A DNA stretch of 26,333 nt from Clostridia bacterium (GTDB lineage: Bacteria; Bacillota_A; Clostridia; Oscillospirales; CAG-272), in NCBI GenBank assembly GCA_017632155.1, contig JAGBRZ010000063.1, positions 1 to 26,333 of the forward strand. The letters run 5' to 3'. A program made the translations under genes and the position numbers. The notes under the pieces are model-generated. The model was not told the DNA's origin. It saw only the letters and a program-made list of their open reading frames with translations, and searched no databases. Below are positions 6,486 to 14,138 of the stretch, piece by piece; position 1 is the first letter of the stretch; every line of letters starts with the position of its first letter.

Positions 6486-8917
6486 CAAGAGAAGCAATGT
6501 CCGCAAGATACCTTGCGGCAAAACGAAAACTGTTTGACCGTGCCTATGCGTCGCTCAATGCGCCGCAGAGAGAAGCGGTCTTTACCACCGAGGGCTCGCT
6601 CCTCGTCCTTGCGGGCGCGGGAAGCGGAAAAACGACGGTGCTCGTCCACCGCATTGTCTTTCTGCTCCGCTACGGAAACGCCTATTTTTCCGAGTACGTG
6701 CCCTATGACTTGACCGAGGACCATCTTCTGATGCTCGAGGTGTCGGCAGAGAAGTGTCCCGCCGATCAGATCGAGCCGATGCTCGCGGAGTTTTGCTCGT
6801 CGCCCTGTCCGCCGTGGCAGGCACTTGCCATCACCTTTACGAATAAGGCGGCAAACGAGATCAAAAACCGTCTGCGCCGCGCCATTCCCGACGAGAACGC
6901 GGCAGACGCCATCTGGGCGGGTACCTTTCACTCGGTCTGCGTCCGCATTTTGCGCGCGTACGGAGATCGCCTCGGTTACGATAAGGGATTTACCATTTAC
7001 GACGCGACCGATGCCAAAAACGCGATCACCGAAACCATCAAGTCGCTGAATATCGACGAAAAATCGCTCCCCGTCAAATCGGTGATGAGCGCGATCAGCC
7101 ACGCAAAGGACAGCCTGATGAGCCCCGACGACTATCTCAAGGAATACGGACTCCGCGATTTCCGCCAAAAGCAGATCGCGCAGGTGTACGCGGCATATCA
7201 GGCAAGACTCCGCTCGTCCAACGCGATGGACTTCGACGACCTCATTATGCAGACCGTGCTCCTTCTCGAGCAGGATGCCGAGGTCAGAGAAACCTATCAA
7301 AGAAAATTCCGCTACGTCTCGGTGGACGAGTTTCAGGATACCAATATCGCACAGCTGAAGCTGACGGCGCTTCTGTCGGGACTTCATAAAAATATTATGG
7401 TGGTTGGTGACGACGATCAGAGTATTTATAAATTCCGTGGCGCTGTCATCGACAATATTTTGAAATTCGATCAGAAATTCAAGAATACCAAGACCATTCG
7501 CCTTGAACAGAATTACCGTTCGACCTCGGTGATTCTCGATGCCGCCAACGGTGTCATCGAAAAGAATCAGGGTCGAAAGGGAAAAACGCTCTGGACGAGT
7601 CGCAAGGGAGGAGAAAAAATCACCCTGCGCGTCTGCCCCGATCAGAATGAAGAAGCGAGGTATCTCGTTGACGAGATGCAAAAGCTGATTTCGTCGGGCG
7701 CGTATTCCTACCGCGATTTTGCCGTGCTTTACCGCACCAACGCGCAGTCGCAGGTCATTGAGCGCACCTTCGCCAAGAGCGCGGTACCCTATCGAATGCT
7801 CGGCGGACTTCGCTTCAACGACCGCAAGGAAATCCGCGATATCGTTGCATACCTGCAGTTTATCGCCAATCCTTCGGACAAGGAAAGAATGCGTCGTATC
7901 ATCAACGAGCCGAAGCGAAAGATCGGCGCGGCAAGCGTTGCGGGCGTGGAAACCATTGCAGAGGAGCAGGGAACGACGGTCTATGACGTGATGCTTCACG
8001 CGAACGATTACCCCGCGCTCTCGCGCTCAGCTCCTCGCCTCTTCGATTTCGCAAAAATGATCGCGCTTTTGCGACAGAAACTTGCCAATGCCGAGAGCCT
8101 TTCGGAATTCGTCCGTGAGGTGCTCGACAAAACGGGATACCGTCAGATGATCGTCGACGCGGGCGCGGAAGAAAAGGAAAGACTTGAGAACCTCGACGAA
8201 TTTATTTCGGGTGTCATTGAATACGAAAAGAACGCCGACGAGCCGACGCTTATCGGATTTCTTGAGGAAAATGCCCTTGTCTCCGAGGTCGATCAATACG
8301 ACGAAGACGCCGATGCCGCTGTGATGATGACCATTCACTCGGCAAAGGGTCTTGAATTTCCCGTGGTGTTCCTTCCCGGAATGGAGGAAGGACTCTTCCC
8401 CGGAATGCAGACCATTACGGCAGGACCCGAGGAGCTCGAGGAGGAGAGAAGACTTGCCTACGTCGCGATCACGCGCGCCAAGAACAAGCTCTATCTCCTT
8501 CGCGCCAAGAACCGTATGCTCTACGGCAGAACCTCGTGTAATCCCGCCTCGCGTTTCGTCGGAGAAATTCCGCAGGAGCTGATTGTCGAGGATGCACCCG
8601 CCTACGCAGGGTATGGATACGGTGGATTCGGAGGCTACGATTATGAGCGCAAACCGAAGACCTATTACCACGCTGACGACGATGCGCCGACGGCTCGCAA
8701 AACACAGCCGAACGATAGCTTCACGATGATGAAAAAGCCGACCCCGTCCAAGGGCGCAATGCTCTGCGAGGGAGACCGCGTGCTCCATATTACCTTTGGA
8801 GAGGGAGAGATCCTCTCGGTTCGTCCCATGGGTGCCGATATCCTCTACGAGGTCGCCTTCGACCGCGTCGGAACGAAAAAGCTGATGGGTACTTACGCGA
8901 GATTGAAGAAGATTTGA
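6482..8917 (+). CDS. pcrA: UvrD/PcrA-type 3'-5' DNA helicase
   Basis: An 811-residue superfamily 1A helicase, expected to unwind DNA in nucleotide excision repair and to dislodge RecA and stalled complexes. Motifs: Q (LNAPQREAV, 25-33), Walker A (AGAGSGKT, 44-51), Ia (ITFTNKAANEI, 117-127), II (VDEFQDTN, about 280), III (GDDDQSIYKFRGA), IV (EQNYRS), V (TIHSAKGLEF) and VI (ERRLAYVAITRAK). The C-terminus ends in the small beta domain typical of PcrA (GDRVLHITFGEGEI). About 50 extra residues (62-112) sit between motifs I and Ia, where PcrA and UvrD normally have about 18. The first ATG overlaps the upstream stop (ATGA); ATG 6497 is an alternative. Confidence 0.93.
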   Translation: MTREAMSARYLAAKRKLFDRAYASLNAPQREAVFTTEGSLLVLAGAGSGKTTVLVHRIVFLLRYGNAYFSEYVPYDLTEDHLLMLEVSAEKCPADQIEPMLAEFCSSPCPPWQALAITFTNKAANEIKNRLRRAIPDENAADAIWAGTFHSVCVRILRAYGDRLGYDKGFTIYDATDAKNAITETIKSLNIDEKSLPVKSVMSAISHAKDSLMSPDDYLKEYGLRDFRQKQIAQVYAAYQARLRSSNAMDFDDLIMQTVLLLEQDAEVRETYQRKFRYVSVDEFQDTNIAQLKLTALLSGLHKNIMVVGDDDQSIYKFRGAVIDNILKFDQKFKNTKTIRLEQNYRSTSVILDAANGVIEKNQGRKGKTLWTSRKGGEKITLRVCPDQNEEARYLVDEMQKLISSGAYSYRDFAVLYRTNAQSQVIERTFAKSAVPYRMLGGLRFNDRKEIRDIVAYLQFIANPSDKERMRRIINEPKRKIGAASVAGVETIAEEQGTTVYDVMLHANDYPALSRSAPRLFDFAKMIALLRQKLANAESLSEFVREVLDKTGYRQMIVDAGAEEKERLENLDEFISGVIEYEKNADEPTLIGFLEENALVSEVDQYDEDADAAVMMTIHSAKGLEFPVVFLPGMEEGLFPGMQTITAGPEELEEERRLAYVAITRAKNKLYLLRAKNRMLYGRTSCNPASRFVGEIPQELIVEDAPAYAGYGYGGFGGYDYERKPKTYYHADDDAPTARKTQPNDSFTMMKKPTPSKGAMLCEGDRVLHITFGEGEILSVRPMGADILYEVAFDRVGTKKLMGTYARLKKI

Positions 8918-8935
8918 TATAATTATCACATAAAA

Positions 8936-9472
8936 ATGGTGATGAAAATGGAAAAAGAATTGCCAAAGAGAAAAGAACTTCGCATAAAACAATATGATTA
9001 CAGTTCCAAAGGAACCTATTTGCTTACAATATGTGTTAGGGATAGAAAGCCAATACTTTCAAATATCTTCAAACCGGTAGGGGTCGGCGCCCTCGACGAC
9101 CCGCAAATACGGTTGACGGAAATTGGAAAAATTGTGGAGAAAAATCTGTTGTCAAGCGAAAATATACAAGGTGTGGTAATTGATGAATACGTTATCATGC
9201 CGGACCATATACACGCAATTATTTTTCTTGATTCTGATCAATATAACAAACGTCAGAACGGGTCGTCGAGGGCGCCGACCCCTACCAACGAAATGTTGCC
9301 ACATATCGTTTCTACATTTAAACGATTCTGTAATAAAGAAATTGGAAAAAATATTTTTCAACGCGGGTATATGGAGCATATTGTGCGAGATAAAGAAGAT
9401 TACGAAACAAGAAGAAAATACATTTACGAAAATCCAATGCGGTGGTATTACAAGCAATTGGAAGATAAATAA
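8936..9472 (+). CDS. REP-associated tyrosine transposase (IS200-like Y1 family)
   Basis: A 178-residue single-strand-DNA transposase of the Y1/RAYT family. Seen: a beta strand GTYLLTICVRDRKPI near 28, the metal-binding HUH motif inside MPDHIHAIIF (near 90), and a helix ending YIYENPMRWY (near 160), where the catalytic tyrosine of the family lies. RAYTs are thought to act on palindromic REP sequences. The gene carries two inverted copies of a 28-bp repeat in frame (9076-9103, 9259-9286), translated as PVGVGALDDP and NGSSRAPTPT. Starts at 8936, 8942 and 8948 are all possible; GGTG upstream slightly favours 8948. It is squeezed between pcrA and the GNAT gene. Confidence 0.88.
   Translation: MVMKMEKELPKRKELRIKQYDYSSKGTYLLTICVRDRKPILSNIFKPVGVGALDDPQIRLTEIGKIVEKNLLSSENIQGVVIDEYVIMPDHIHAIIFLDSDQYNKRQNGSSRAPTPTNEMLPHIVSTFKRFCNKEIGKNIFQRGYMEHIVRDKEDYETRRKYIYENPMRWYYKQLEDK
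9076..9103 (+). repeat. 28-bp REP-like arm inside the RAYT gene, copy 1
   Basis: It begins GGTAGGGGTCGGCG and ends TCGACGACCCG. It is a perfect inverted match of 9259-9286, 155 bases away. GC content is far above that of the surrounding AT-rich gene. Confidence 0.9.
9259..9286 (-). repeat. 28-bp REP-like arm inside the RAYT gene, copy 2 (inverted)
   Basis: It begins CGGGTCGTCGA and ends CGCCGACCCCTACC; exact reverse complement of 9076-9103 over all 28 bases. The insert keeps the reading frame open. Confidence 0.9.
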
Positions 9473-9481
9473 GGAGCCCCT

Positions 9482-9964
9482 ATGATAAAACAAATCGAAC
9501 GAAAAGATCTTGCAGAATGTGTCGAGGTCATTCGCGAAAGCTTTTCCACCGTGGCAGACGAATTTGGCTTTACTGCCGAAAATGCTTCAAGGTTTACGGC
9601 GTTTGCTACCACCGAAGATCGATTGGTTTGGCATTTGGTCGGAGAACACAGACCGATGTTTGCCTATTTCGACAATGAAACGATCGGTGGTTACTATTCT
9701 TTGCTGTTGCAAGAGAACAATGATTGCGAATTGAATAATTTGTGTGTTCTTCCTGTCTATCGGCATCGGGGAATTGGCGAAGCGCTTTTGAAGCATTCCT
9801 TTGAGGTGGCAAAAGAACTGAACTGCAAGAAAATGAATATCGGTATTGTCGAAGAAAATCAAGTGCTCCGAAGATGGTATGAGTCGTTTGACTTTATTCA
9901 TATCGGAACGAAAAAGTTTGATTTCTTTCCGTTTACCTGCGGATATATGGAAAAGTATCTTTGA
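9482..9964 (+). CDS. GNAT-family N-acetyltransferase
   Basis: A 160-residue acetyltransferase of the GNAT superfamily, using acetyl-CoA to acetylate an amine of an unknown substrate. The core strand ELNNLCVLPVYRHRGIGEALL (about residues 81-101) carries the Q/RxxGxG/A acetyl-CoA loop as RHRGIG, and MNIGIVEENQVLRRWYESFDF is the usual motif B helix. AAGGAG overlaps the stop of the transposase gene, giving a 9-base gap; the pair may be read from the upstream operon. It ends before a strong bidirectional hairpin. Nothing indicates the substrate. Confidence 0.88.
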   Translation: MIKQIERKDLAECVEVIRESFSTVADEFGFTAENASRFTAFATTEDRLVWHLVGEHRPMFAYFDNETIGGYYSLLLQENNDCELNNLCVLPVYRHRGIGEALLKHSFEVAKELNCKKMNIGIVEENQVLRRWYESFDFIHIGTKKFDFFPFTCGYMEKYL

Positions 9965-9981
9965 TAAATTAGTATACATAA

Positions 9982-10014
9982 AAAACGACAGATCTTAGAT
10001 CTGTCGTTTTTCTC
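9982..10014. terminator. Bidirectional terminator between convergent genes
   Basis: AAAACGACAGATC-tta-GATCTGTCGTTTT is a perfect 13-bp stem with T-runs on both strands. It lies between the GNAT gene and the leftward S1 gene. Confidence 0.92.
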
Positions 10015-10020
10015 TTTTAC

Positions 10021-10971
10021 TCAAAACACACTTTCCACAATCTTCTTTGCTCTTTGGGGGGAATATCGCCAAGCGTCGATGTGCTTCGTGACGGCGCCGT
10101 CAATAAAATAGGTCAGCGCGCGCGAGGGTGGAGCGCCGCGGTAGGTGTCAATGAGAACAAGCTTGATTTTCATTCGTTCGGGCAGAATGCTCTTGATGTA
10201 TACGGCAGCGTACTGTCCGACGGTGGCAACGTCGCGGTCACGTTCCTCGCGAAGCTCGGCAAGTCCCGCAAGGTTGGGCGCGAGCTCCACAAAGACGCCG
10301 TAGCTCTCAATGCTCCGTACAATGCCCGCCACCGTCTGCCCAGCCTCAAAGCGAGCCGCGTTTTCTTCCCACGTGCCGAGCAACTCCCGCATACTGACAA
10401 AGATTCGCTCCTCGGCTTCCTGAACTGAAGAAACGACGGTGTAGATCTCGTCGCCCACCGAAAGACGGTCGGACGGATGAGAAATGCGCGAGACCGAGAT
10501 CTGATCGACCGACAAAAGAGAGGGAATGCCGCAGCCGATATCCACGAACGCGCCAAAGCTTTCAAGATGCGTTACACGCGCAGGGATAATGTCGCCCGCA
10601 ATCAGGTCGGAGAGATAATTTTGCATACATTCGATCTGCGCCGCGCGCCGCGAAAGCAGAGCAACCACCTCGCCGCCCTCTTGGCGAAATCCGATCACCT
10701 TGAAGCAAATCGGTTTGCCGACCCGAGTAATGACGGCAATATCCTTCACTACCTCACCGCGTCGGGGATAGACTACCTCACTGCGCTCCATAATGCCGCG
10801 CATACAGCCGAGATCGACGTGCAGACGCATCGAGGTGTCGCAGAGAAGCACGGTTGCTTCCAAAATTACACCCTCGTTTCTGGCGCGCTCAAGTCCTGCC
10901 GCCGAGGCAAGATATTCGCGCACCTCGGGAAGAGGGGAGAGAAGACCCTCGGGAAGATAACGGTTTTTCAT
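10021..10971 (-). CDS. S1-domain RNA-binding protein (ribosomal protein S1-like)
   Basis: A 316-residue protein with S1-type OB-fold RNA-binding repeats. The second (about 125-195, GDIIPARVTHLESFGAFVDIG) and third (about 208-280, GQTVAGIVRSIESYGVFVEL) are clear; the first (about 36-108) is diverged. Clostridial S1-like proteins are shorter than the six-repeat Escherichia coli S1, and this one fits a short variant that could bind mRNA at the ribosome. GGAGG (on the minus strand) precedes the ATG at 10971. It is convergent with the GNAT gene and divergent from rplM. Whether it is the essential S1 or an accessory paralogue cannot be decided here. Confidence 0.82.
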   Translation of the reverse strand: MKNRYLPEGLLSPLPEVREYLASAAGLERARNEGVILEATVLLCDTSMRLHVDLGCMRGIMERSEVVYPRRGEVVKDIAVITRVGKPICFKVIGFRQEGGEVVALLSRRAAQIECMQNYLSDLIAGDIIPARVTHLESFGAFVDIGCGIPSLLSVDQISVSRISHPSDRLSVGDEIYTVVSSVQEAEERIFVSMRELLGTWEENAARFEAGQTVAGIVRSIESYGVFVELAPNLAGLAELREERDRDVATVGQYAAVYIKSILPERMKIKLVLIDTYRGAPPSRALTYFIDGAVTKHIDAWRYSPQRAKKIVESVF

Positions 10972-11158
10972 CGTTCTTTGACCTCCGTTGTTTTGATTTT
11001 TGTATTTTTAATATAATGTATGAGCGGTGATTTTTGGTTATGCTTCGAAAAAATGAAATTGAGAGCTTCAAAAACGCGAGGAAAATGGGTGATTTTGCGA
11101 GAAAACGAGAGCTTTGAAGTATCTAAATTAATTTTTTTAACTTTTTTTCAAAAAGGTA

Positions 11159-11187
11159 TTGACAAGAAGGCTTTTGCATGATATAAT
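11159..11187 (+). promoter_or_regulatory. Consensus sigma-A promoter of rplM-rpsI
   Basis: TTGACA (11159-11164) and TATAAT (11182-11187) match the consensus at every base, with a 17-base spacer. The short AT-rich leader suits a ribosomal protein operon. Confidence 0.92.
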
Positions 11188-11232
11188 AGGCAAGCATGAA
11201 AAAATACAAACAAAATTTTGGAGGAATTTGCA

Positions 11233-11664
11233 ATGTCAACTTTTATGGCAAAAGCTGAAACGGTTGAGCGCAAGTGGTACGTTTTGGACGCTGCTGGCAA
11301 GCCCATGGGTAGAGTCGCTGCAGCTGCCGCAACCATTCTTCGCGGAAAGCACCGTCCCGAGTTCACCCCTCATGTAGACTGCGGTGAGTTCGTTATCATC
11401 ATCAACGCTGAAAAGGCAATCCTGACGGGTAGAAAGATGGAGCAGAAGTACTATCGCCGTCACTCCGGTTACATCGGCGGACTGAAGGAAGTTCAGTACA
11501 AGACCCTGATGGCAACCAAGCCTGAGCTTGCAATGGAGCTCGCAGTAAAGGGAATGCTCCCCCACAACACCATCGGAGCAAAGTCTGCAACCCGTCTGAA
11601 GGTATTCGCAGGTGCAGAGCACACGCACGCGGCACAGAAGCCCGTAGCAATCGAAGTTAAGTAA
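11233..11664 (+). CDS. rplM: 50S ribosomal protein L13
   Basis: A 143-residue L13 of the large ribosomal subunit. Signatures: [19 protein letters not shown] near the start, [19 protein letters not shown] (about 44-62), the [14 protein letters not shown] block and [11 protein letters not shown]. The ATG at 11233 is chosen because GGAGG at 11220-11224 is correctly spaced; the longer frame from 11218 starts with TTG inside that site. It is followed 14 bases later by rpsI, the usual pair. The promoter upstream is a perfect sigma-A site. Confidence 0.97.
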   Translation: MSTFMAKAETVERKWYVLDAAGKPMGRVAAAAATILRGKHRPEFTPHVDCGEFVIIINAEKAILTGRKMEQKYYRRHSGYIGGLKEVQYKTLMATKPELAMELAVKGMLPHNTIGAKSATRLKVFAGAEHTHAAQKPVAIEVK

Positions 11665-11678
11665 GGGAGGACGGAAGA

Positions 11679-12080
11679 ATGTATACTAGTGCAAAGCCTT
11701 ATTTCTATGGCACGGGTAGAAGAAAGAAATCCGTTGCCCGCGTACGCATCGTTCCCGGAACGGGCGTAATCACCATCAACAAGAAGTCGATCGACGAGTA
11801 TTTCGGTCTCGAAACGCTCAAGCTGATCGTAAACCAGCCCTTCGGCGTAACCGGTACCGAGGGTAAGTTCGATATCATCGCTATCGTTAACGGCGGCGGT
11901 CTTTCGGGACAGGCAGGCGCTATCCGCCACGGTCTCGCTCGCGCACTCGTTCAGGCAGATGAGAACAACAAGCCCGCGCTCAAGGCAGCAGGCTTCCTGA
12001 CCCGCGATCCTCGTATGAAGGAAAGAAAGAAGTACGGACTCAAGGGCGCTCGTCGTGCTCCTCAGTTCTCCAAGAGATAA
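11679..12080 (+). CDS. rpsI: 30S ribosomal protein S9
   Basis: A 133-residue S9 of the small ribosomal subunit. Signatures: [15 protein letters not shown] near residue 10, [19 protein letters not shown] (about 72-90), and the basic C-terminus [25 protein letters not shown], whose last residues reach the P-site tRNA. GGGAGG precedes the ATG by eight bases. The last 13 bases of the gene (12068-12080) are part of the 15-bp core that recurs three times to the right, so the 3' end is the integration target of the mobile array. The C-terminal SKR is intact: insertion preserved the protein. Confidence 0.97.
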   Translation: MYTSAKPYFYGTGRRKKSVARVRIVPGTGVITINKKSIDEYFGLETLKLIVNQPFGVTGTEGKFDIIAIVNGGGLSGQAGAIRHGLARALVQADENNKPALKAAGFLTRDPRMKERKKYGLKGARRAPQFSKR

Positions 12081-12082
12081 TT
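12068..12082 (+). repeat. Attachment-site core at rpsI (left junction, copy A)
   Basis: CTCCAAGAGATAATT spans the rpsI stop codon. Copies are at 21663-21677 (one mismatch), 23406-23420 (one mismatch) and 25287-25301 (exact). Copies A and C also share the next 12 bases, ACAGCCTTACGG. Confidence 0.8.
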
Positions 12083-12104
12083 ACAGCCTTACGGCAATTA
12101 TCAA

Positions 12105-12142
12105 AAAACCCCGATACCACAACGGTTTTCGGGGTTTTCTTT
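12105..12142 (+). terminator. Terminator just inside the left end of unit 1, serving rpsI
   Basis: AAAACCCCGA and TCGGGGTTTT pair around a 14-base loop, followed by CTTTTTG. It lies 25 bases after the rpsI stop, on the element side of the core. Confidence 0.85.
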
Positions 12143-12159
12143 TTGCCAAGTTTGCGGTT

Positions 12160-12180
12160 TTGGTGCAAATTTGGTGCAAA
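12160..12180 (+). repeat. Tandem GGTGCAAA repeats (left end of unit 1)
   Basis: Two direct copies of TTGGTGCAAA. The same pair recurs at 21529-21549, 23272-23291, 23636-23653 and 25153-25172, always near a core, so these are good candidates for integrase arm-type binding sites. Confidence 0.7.
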
Positions 12181-12202
12181 TCGAAAAAAAGCATATTTTC
12201 AA

Positions 12203-12237
12203 GGCGTACAATGCGGTTTCGTGTTGTACGCCTTTTT
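12203..12237 (+). terminator. Second terminator hairpin near the left end of unit 1
   Basis: GGCGTACAA (12203-12211) and TTGTACGCC (12224-12232) form a perfect 9-bp stem followed by TTTTT. Confidence 0.8.
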
Positions 12238-12657
12238 GCGTTTTGATGCTCGAACATTTTTCTCTGTCGTTTGATTTGTAGGCTACTAAAATAGAAATGT
12301 TACGTGCTAATTCTACACCTTTTTGCCTGCTTGATGGTTGTTCGACAATTTTTTATGATAATTCAATTTCGGGTAGCATACCTTATTAAGGGAGAATGTA
12401 TAGAACATTCAGAATGAACAAACAAAAGAATCAAATCTTATTTCGTATTAAAACGAATTGACAGGATGCGATAGCAATTATTTGAATGAAGTTCTCATTT
12501 TGAAGTCTGTGCGTTTGAACCAAAGACCTTGCAAACCGAACATCCCATCCAAGCCAGGAAAGAAGAATAAAGCCTTAAAGGAAAGAGGCAAAATTCAAGC
12601 GTAGCGTTAGTGCAAACCAAACCAGTAAGAAAAATTTATTAAAGGAGTATCAAAATT
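12238..12657. other. Gene-free leader before the Toprim gene
   Basis: I see no coding frame with initiation signals in this AT-rich stretch. TTGACA at 12458 lacks a good -10 at the right distance. AAAGGAG near 12641 is the ribosome site of the next gene. Confidence 0.5.
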
Positions 12658-13752
12658 ATGGATACAGTAAAAAAAGACAAAGTTATTAAACCAAGAAATC
12701 TTATTAAAAACGATGTAGAATGGAAAACCTACAAAATCTACAATTACAAGTACAAGCTATCCCCAGAGCGTGTAGCCATCGTAAACCGATGCTATCTATC
12801 ACATTTGCTTGTGTGGTGGGATTCCGATATGCTCATCTATCACGATGGCGTGCTTCATATCAAGGAGCATCCCGAAGTCATTATATTTGACGAAGGCTCT
12901 TATAACCTCATTACCTTTGAGTATTTGTCGGTTTACGACACGCTGAAGAAGTATTACGGTTATAATGATAATCAAGTTATCTACATGGCACTCTATTTTT
13001 ATCAAAAGGTCTGCAAAGATAGTATCAAGGCGTATGTGGAAGCTCATTATCCTTTGGTGCTTGATATACCCAATCCCAATATGCTGAACTTAAACTATCT
13101 TTTGGATAACGACCTCTTTATAGATCGTTATAGCAAAGACTCCAAGAAAACAGCCTATGCCTATCTTGAAAGCACAAAGCTGATTGATGATTCCTACGTT
13201 AAGGATTTAATCGCCAATCGTTTAGTGACGATGGATAATGATAAAAACCTTTGCTTCTTGACTTATGACAGCAATCATAACGTGGTTTCTGCCGTAAAAG
13301 AAGGTACGCACTCATTTTTTGACTATACACAGCATTTAAGCGTTAAACGCAATATGGGGTTTGAATATGCTCTATCTCCTGCACGTGAGCATAACTATTA
13401 TGAAAACGTGTTTGTGTTCTCAAATCCGATATGCTTATTGAGTTTCCTTACGTTCTGTAAAAGCGGTAACTTAGATATGGAGATACCCGAAAGCAGTTGT
13501 TTCATCACCATATGCGGCAATCACATTGGTGCTTTGAGAGGTTTTCTTCATAGGCATAGCGAGGTTATGAACGTGTATTCTTGCCTTGATAATGATAACG
13601 AGGGTATTCGCACCGCCGAGCATATTAAGGGGTACTGTCAATTCTTCAAGGAAACAAGACAATATCAATTTGTGGATCTGCGTCCTAAATTGCAGGAAAT
13701 CTCCACCAAAAAGGGTTATGTCAAGGATTGGAACGCCGTGTTGCAAAAATAA
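12658..13752 (+). CDS. Toprim/DUF3991-type protein of mobile elements
   Basis: A 364-residue protein resembling the DUF3991-plus-Toprim proteins often found beside mobilisation genes of conjugative and mobilizable elements of Firmicutes. The middle part (about 172-216, LIDDSYVKDLIANRLV to SAVKEGT) resembles DUF3991. The Toprim-like part (about 250-325) keeps the DxD motif as SCLDNDNEG (311-313), but where Toprim domains have a catalytic Glu (VFVFEsp) this one reads VFVFSNPIC, with Ser255. It ends VKDWNAVL, typical of the group. AAAGGAG precedes the ATG. It is the first gene inside the left end of unit 1. Catalysis is doubtful; DNA binding remains possible. Confidence 0.72.
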   Translation: MDTVKKDKVIKPRNLIKNDVEWKTYKIYNYKYKLSPERVAIVNRCYLSHLLVWWDSDMLIYHDGVLHIKEHPEVIIFDEGSYNLITFEYLSVYDTLKKYYGYNDNQVIYMALYFYQKVCKDSIKAYVEAHYPLVLDIPNPNMLNLNYLLDNDLFIDRYSKDSKKTAYAYLESTKLIDDSYVKDLIANRLVTMDNDKNLCFLTYDSNHNVVSAVKEGTHSFFDYTQHLSVKRNMGFEYALSPAREHNYYENVFVFSNPICLLSFLTFCKSGNLDMEIPESSCFITICGNHIGALRGFLHRHSEVMNVYSCLDNDNEGIRTAEHIKGYCQFFKETRQYQFVDLRPKLQEISTKKGYVKDWNAVLQK

Positions 13753-13875
13753 TTCATTTTTCGACATTCTTGAGTTATAATTGCAATGGTTTACATAATA
13801 GAATATATAAATGGTGCAATACCATTTGTATTGCAAGGCTTTGAAAACCGAAAGTTATTCAAAAAGCAGAAAGGT

Positions 13876-13997
13876 GGTACGTTATGCTGTTTTTGGTTGT
13901 TAGTCCTTTCTTTTTCCTTTCTTTCTAACATACATAGATGGTCTTTTCAGCGTAGCGTACCATCCCCCGAGAGGGGGAGCAAGAACCTTGTAAGGTT
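13876..13997 (+). other. Highly structured gene-free segment (possible RNA)
   Basis: GGTACGTTATGCTG (13876-13889) and CAGCGTAGCGTACC (13948-13961) pair over 14 positions as RNA, two of them G-U, which favours the plus-strand transcript. Inside lies TGTTAG/CTAACA. Then come CCCCC-gaga-GGGGG (13964-13977) and AACCTT-gt-AAGGTT (13984-13997). It sits just before the methyltransferase module. A weak TATAAT at 13776 could start a transcript. No convincing protein is encoded in 13753-14138. Confidence 0.5.
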
Positions 13998-14026
13998 CGA
14001 ATATTGTAAGGTTTCCTAACGGATAA

Positions 14027-14086
14027 GGCGGTTTGAGTGAAAATTCAAGCCGTCTTATTTACATTTTGGGATTTTTGTGATATAAT
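14027..14086 (+). promoter_or_regulatory. Cargo-module leader 1: hairpin plus sigma-A promoter
   Basis: GGCGGTTTGA (14027-14036) pairs with TCAAGCCGTC (14045-14054) with G-U pairs, followed by -35 TTTACA (14058-14063) and -10 TATAAT (14081-14086), spacer 17. The downstream AACTAATCGATAAACTTGAA is shared with the leaders at 21745 and 25574. Confidence 0.75.
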
Positions 14087-14138
14087 AAAGTCGATTAGAA
14101 AACTAATCGATAAACTTGAATTGGAGGAGGAATTTTAT

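Noticed and set aside
8936..9472. RAYT as a pseudogene broken by the repeat arms
   Set aside because: The frame stays open through both arms, and the HUH motif and C-terminal tyrosine region remain in frame.
9152..9493. Antisense gene over the transposase
   Set aside because: The antisense frame has no ribosome site and its residues mirror the RAYT codons and the inverted REP arms.
12068..12082. tRNA gene as the integration target
   Set aside because: No tRNA cloverleaf is present at the junction; the target is the 3' end of the rpsI coding sequence.
12055..12246. 63-codon frame overlapping the rpsI end
   Set aside because: It is a shifted frame through the core, a terminator and the GGTGCAAA repeats, with no initiation signal.
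13786..14019. 77-codon open frame upstream of the methyltransferase module
   Set aside because: It crosses the structured segment, lacks a ribosome site and gives a low-complexity product.
14037..14138. N-terminal extension of the methyltransferase
   Set aside because: It would read through the promoter and leader; ATG 14139 has a strong GGAGGAGG site and gives a normal methyltransferase start.
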